A DNA stretch of 6,896 nucleotides from Gammaproteobacteria bacterium. GTDB taxonomy: Bacteria > Pseudomonadota > Gammaproteobacteria > Steroidobacterales > GCA-2729495. Every line of letters begins with the position of its first letter. The stretch's first letter is position 1. A program made the translations under genes and the position numbers. This document shows positions 5,352-6,896 of this stretch, piece after piece. Location: the NCBI GenBank assembly GCA_023150055.1, contig JAKLLP010000103.1, positions 312 to 7,207 on the forward strand, in the 5' to 3' direction. The notes under the pieces were generated by a model. That model was given only the letters and a program-made list of their open reading frames with translations. It searched no databases and was not told the DNA's origin.

Positions 5352-6803
5352 ATGGCAGGGCTGTCGAAATCGCGCCTGATGTCGTATCTGCAGTGCCCGC
5401 GGCGGCTGTGGCTGGAAAAGCATCGCCCCGACCTCGCGCGGGTGAGCGCGGCAACCCAGGCGGCCTTCGACACCGGTCACGAGATCGGCGACGTCGCCCG
5501 GCACCTCTATGACCCCGAGGGCACCGGCACGTTGGTCGGCATGGAGCGCGGCATGAGCGGTGCGCTGCGGGCAACTCGTGCGGCACTCGAACGTCCGGAC
5601 GCCACACCGCTCTTCGAGGCCACCTTCGAGCGTGCCGGGCTGCTGGTGCGCACTGACGTGCTCGACCGCGCCCGCGGGCGGCTCATCGAGGTGAAGGCCT
5701 CCACCGCGGTGAAGGACGAGCACGTCACCGACTGCGCGATCCAGTCCTGGGTGCTCGAGTCATCGGCCGCGCGACCGGCCGAGGTGCTGCTCGCCCACGT
5801 CGACAACCGCTTCACCTACCGGGGCGACGGCGATTACCGCGGGTTGCTCGTCGAGCAGGACCTGACGGCGGCCGTCGCGCCGCTGCGCCAGCGGGTGCCG
5901 GAGTGGCTCGATGGCGCGCGACGCGCGCTCGCCGGAGCCGAGCCTGACATCCGCATCGGCAGCCGCTGCCGCACGCCCTACGAGTGCCCGTTCACGCGCC
6001 ACTGCTGGCCGCAGACCGACTATCCCCTGACCACGCTGCCCGGCATCGGCCGACGGCTCGATCAACTGGTCGCGGCCGGCTACACCGACATCCGCGATCT
6101 ACCCGAGGAACGCGTCGGCAGTGGCGATGCGTTGCGGGCCTGGCGCGCGGCGCGCTCGGGCGAGCCGGTCATCGACGGCAGTGCGTGGGCGGCGCTGGCC
6201 GCGCTCGGCTGGCCCCGCTATTACCTCGACTTCGAGACCATCAACCCGGCGGTGCCGCTCTGGGCCGGCACGCGCCCTTACCAGCAAGTGCCGTTCCAGT
6301 GGTCGCTGCACGTCGAGCGGGAGAGCGGCGCCGTCGATCACGCCGAGTTCCTCGATCTGTCCGGCGAGCTGCCCGCCCGCGCGGCCGCTACCGCGCTCAT
6401 CGAGGCCACGGGCAGCGACGGGCCGGTGCTGACGTACACGGCTTTCGAGAAGATGTGCCTCGACACGCTCGCCGAGCTCTGCCCGGATCTTCCAGCAGCA
6501 TTGCAGCGTCTCGGCGAGCGGCTCATCGACCTGCATCCGATCGTCAAGGCGAGCTACTACCACCCCGCCATGAAAGGCAGCTGGTCCATCAAGGCGCTGC
6601 TGCCGACGCTCGCGCCCGACATGGACTACGCACGCCTCGATGGCGTGCGCGCGGGCGGCGAGGCGCAGCAGGCCTTCCGCGAGGCGATCGCGCCCGGCAC
6701 CACGGCGGAGAGACACGCGGAACTGCGCGAGCAACTGCTGCGCTACTGCGCGCACGACACGCTGGCGATGGTGCGGATCGCGGGCTTCCTCGCCGCTGCC
6801 TGA
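5352..6803 (+). CDS. DUF2779 protein: Cas4-like nuclease fused to DEDD exonuclease
   Basis: This encodes a 483-residue protein with two nuclease-like modules. Residues 1-220 resemble Cas4/RecB-type PD-(D/E)xK nucleases. D102, then E113 and K115 in 'LIEVKAS', form the catalytic motif. C15 in 'YLQCPRRLWL' together with C206, C212 and C218 is the usual four-cysteine [4Fe-4S] arrangement around such a core. Residues 227-252 ('LTTLPGIGRRLDQLVAAG') look like a helix-hairpin-helix for DNA binding. Residues 288-480 are the DUF2779 region, an RNase H-like fold with D293 and E295 in 'YYLDFETINP', D393 in 'LIDLHPIV' and D469 in 'YCAHDTLAM' as probable DEDD metal ligands. It likely cuts or trims nucleic acid, perhaps in repair or defence. 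I chose the ATG at 5352 because 'MAGLSKSRLMSYLQCP' is the natural family start; the ATG at 5253 lies within the methyltransferase gene. No clear ribosome binding site precedes it. No Cas genes or CRISPR repeats are nearby. Confidence 0.88.
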   Translation: MAGLSKSRLMSYLQCPRRLWLEKHRPDLARVSAATQAAFDTGHEIGDVARHLYDPEGTGTLVGMERGMSGALRATRAALERPDATPLFEATFERAGLLVRTDVLDRARGRLIEVKASTAVKDEHVTDCAIQSWVLESSAARPAEVLLAHVDNRFTYRGDGDYRGLLVEQDLTAAVAPLRQRVPEWLDGARRALAGAEPDIRIGSRCRTPYECPFTRHCWPQTDYPLTTLPGIGRRLDQLVAAGYTDIRDLPEERVGSGDALRAWRAARSGEPVIDGSAWAALAALGWPRYYLDFETINPAVPLWAGTRPYQQVPFQWSLHVERESGAVDHAEFLDLSGELPARAAATALIEATGSDGPVLTYTAFEKMCLDTLAELCPDLPAALQRLGERLIDLHPIVKASYYHPAMKGSWSIKALLPTLAPDMDYARLDGVRAGGEAQQAFREAIAPGTTAERHAELREQLLRYCAHDTLAMVRIAGFLAAA

Positions 6804-6841
6804 CGGGCGCTTCCGCGGCCGGAGCGGCTGCTACGGGGTGG

Positions 6842-6896
6842 TCAACGCGCCGGGCGCCAGCCGGCAGACTGCGCTTCCTTCTCCGAGCAGAACCAG
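6842..6896 (-). CDS. C-terminal end of a 'sunset' domain-like protein (partial)
   Basis: The right edge of the window holds the last 17 codons of a minus-strand gene, reading WFCSEKEAQSAGWRPAR and then TGA at 6844-6842. The 'WFCSExEAxxAGWRxAR' ending is what I recall as the conserved end of the sunset domain. That domain is a small zinc-ribbon-like module often found at the C-terminus of secreted proteins or nucleases, and it is related in look to the Ada metal-binding end. The rest of the gene lies outside the window. It is convergent with the DUF2779 gene, with 38 bases between them. This reading is based on a short but distinctive string and not on a search. Confidence 0.5.
   Translation of the reverse strand, partial: WFCSEKEAQSAGWRPAR

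Noticed and set aside
5352..6896. CRISPR link of the Cas4-like protein
   Set aside because: No direct-repeat array and no other Cas gene is visible; the C-terminal DUF2779 module marks a separate family.

Overview
The window is GC-rich, apart from a lower-GC patch at about 3000-3200. It looks like a gammaproteobacterial chromosome, perhaps near the Xanthomonadales, Nevskiales or Steroidobacterales. The basis for this is a VPLPA/PEP-CTERM secreted protein, a PilZ protein, a DUF2779 nuclease and REP-like palindromes of the 'GTAGGAGCGAC' type. The taxonomic placement is inference. I see no rRNA, tRNA, CRISPR array or intact insertion sequence.

Layout. Positions 1-253 hold no convincing gene. 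A small PilZ-domain protein (254-685, +) is followed by a lone Rieske non-heme iron oxygenase (753-1901, +), probably in one transcript. Convergent to it is a membrane-anchored alpha/beta hydrolase (2004-2735, -). A 316-base spacer (2736-3051) carries two REP-like elements and a textbook minus-strand terminator. Next comes a very small minus-strand transcription unit. It has a candidate sigma70 promoter (3169-3197), a 14-base perfect match to the 16S rRNA tail as ribosome binding site, a 26-codon ORF (3052-3132) and the terminator at 2963-2998. Upstream of it, with its own terminator at 3212-3240, is a VPLPA-CTERM secreted protein (3269-4114, -). A SAM methyltransferase (4277-5260, -) carries a C-terminal four-cysteine motif like the iron-sulfur loop of endonuclease III. 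It is divergent from a Cas4-like plus DEDD-exonuclease protein of the DUF2779 family (5352-6803, +). The last 55 bases hold the C-terminal end of a minus-strand gene, probably of the 'sunset' domain type.

The genes do not form an obvious single pathway; this is mostly a mosaic of independent accessory units. The least explained part is the small 3052-3162 unit. Its translation signal is extraordinarily strong, it is bounded by its own promoter and terminator, and it encodes a peptide I do not recognise with an internal ten-codon duplication. It could be a small protein, a dual-function small RNA or a leader. The divergent pair at 4277-6803 is the second point of interest, because both products carry a candidate four-cysteine metal or Fe-S site.
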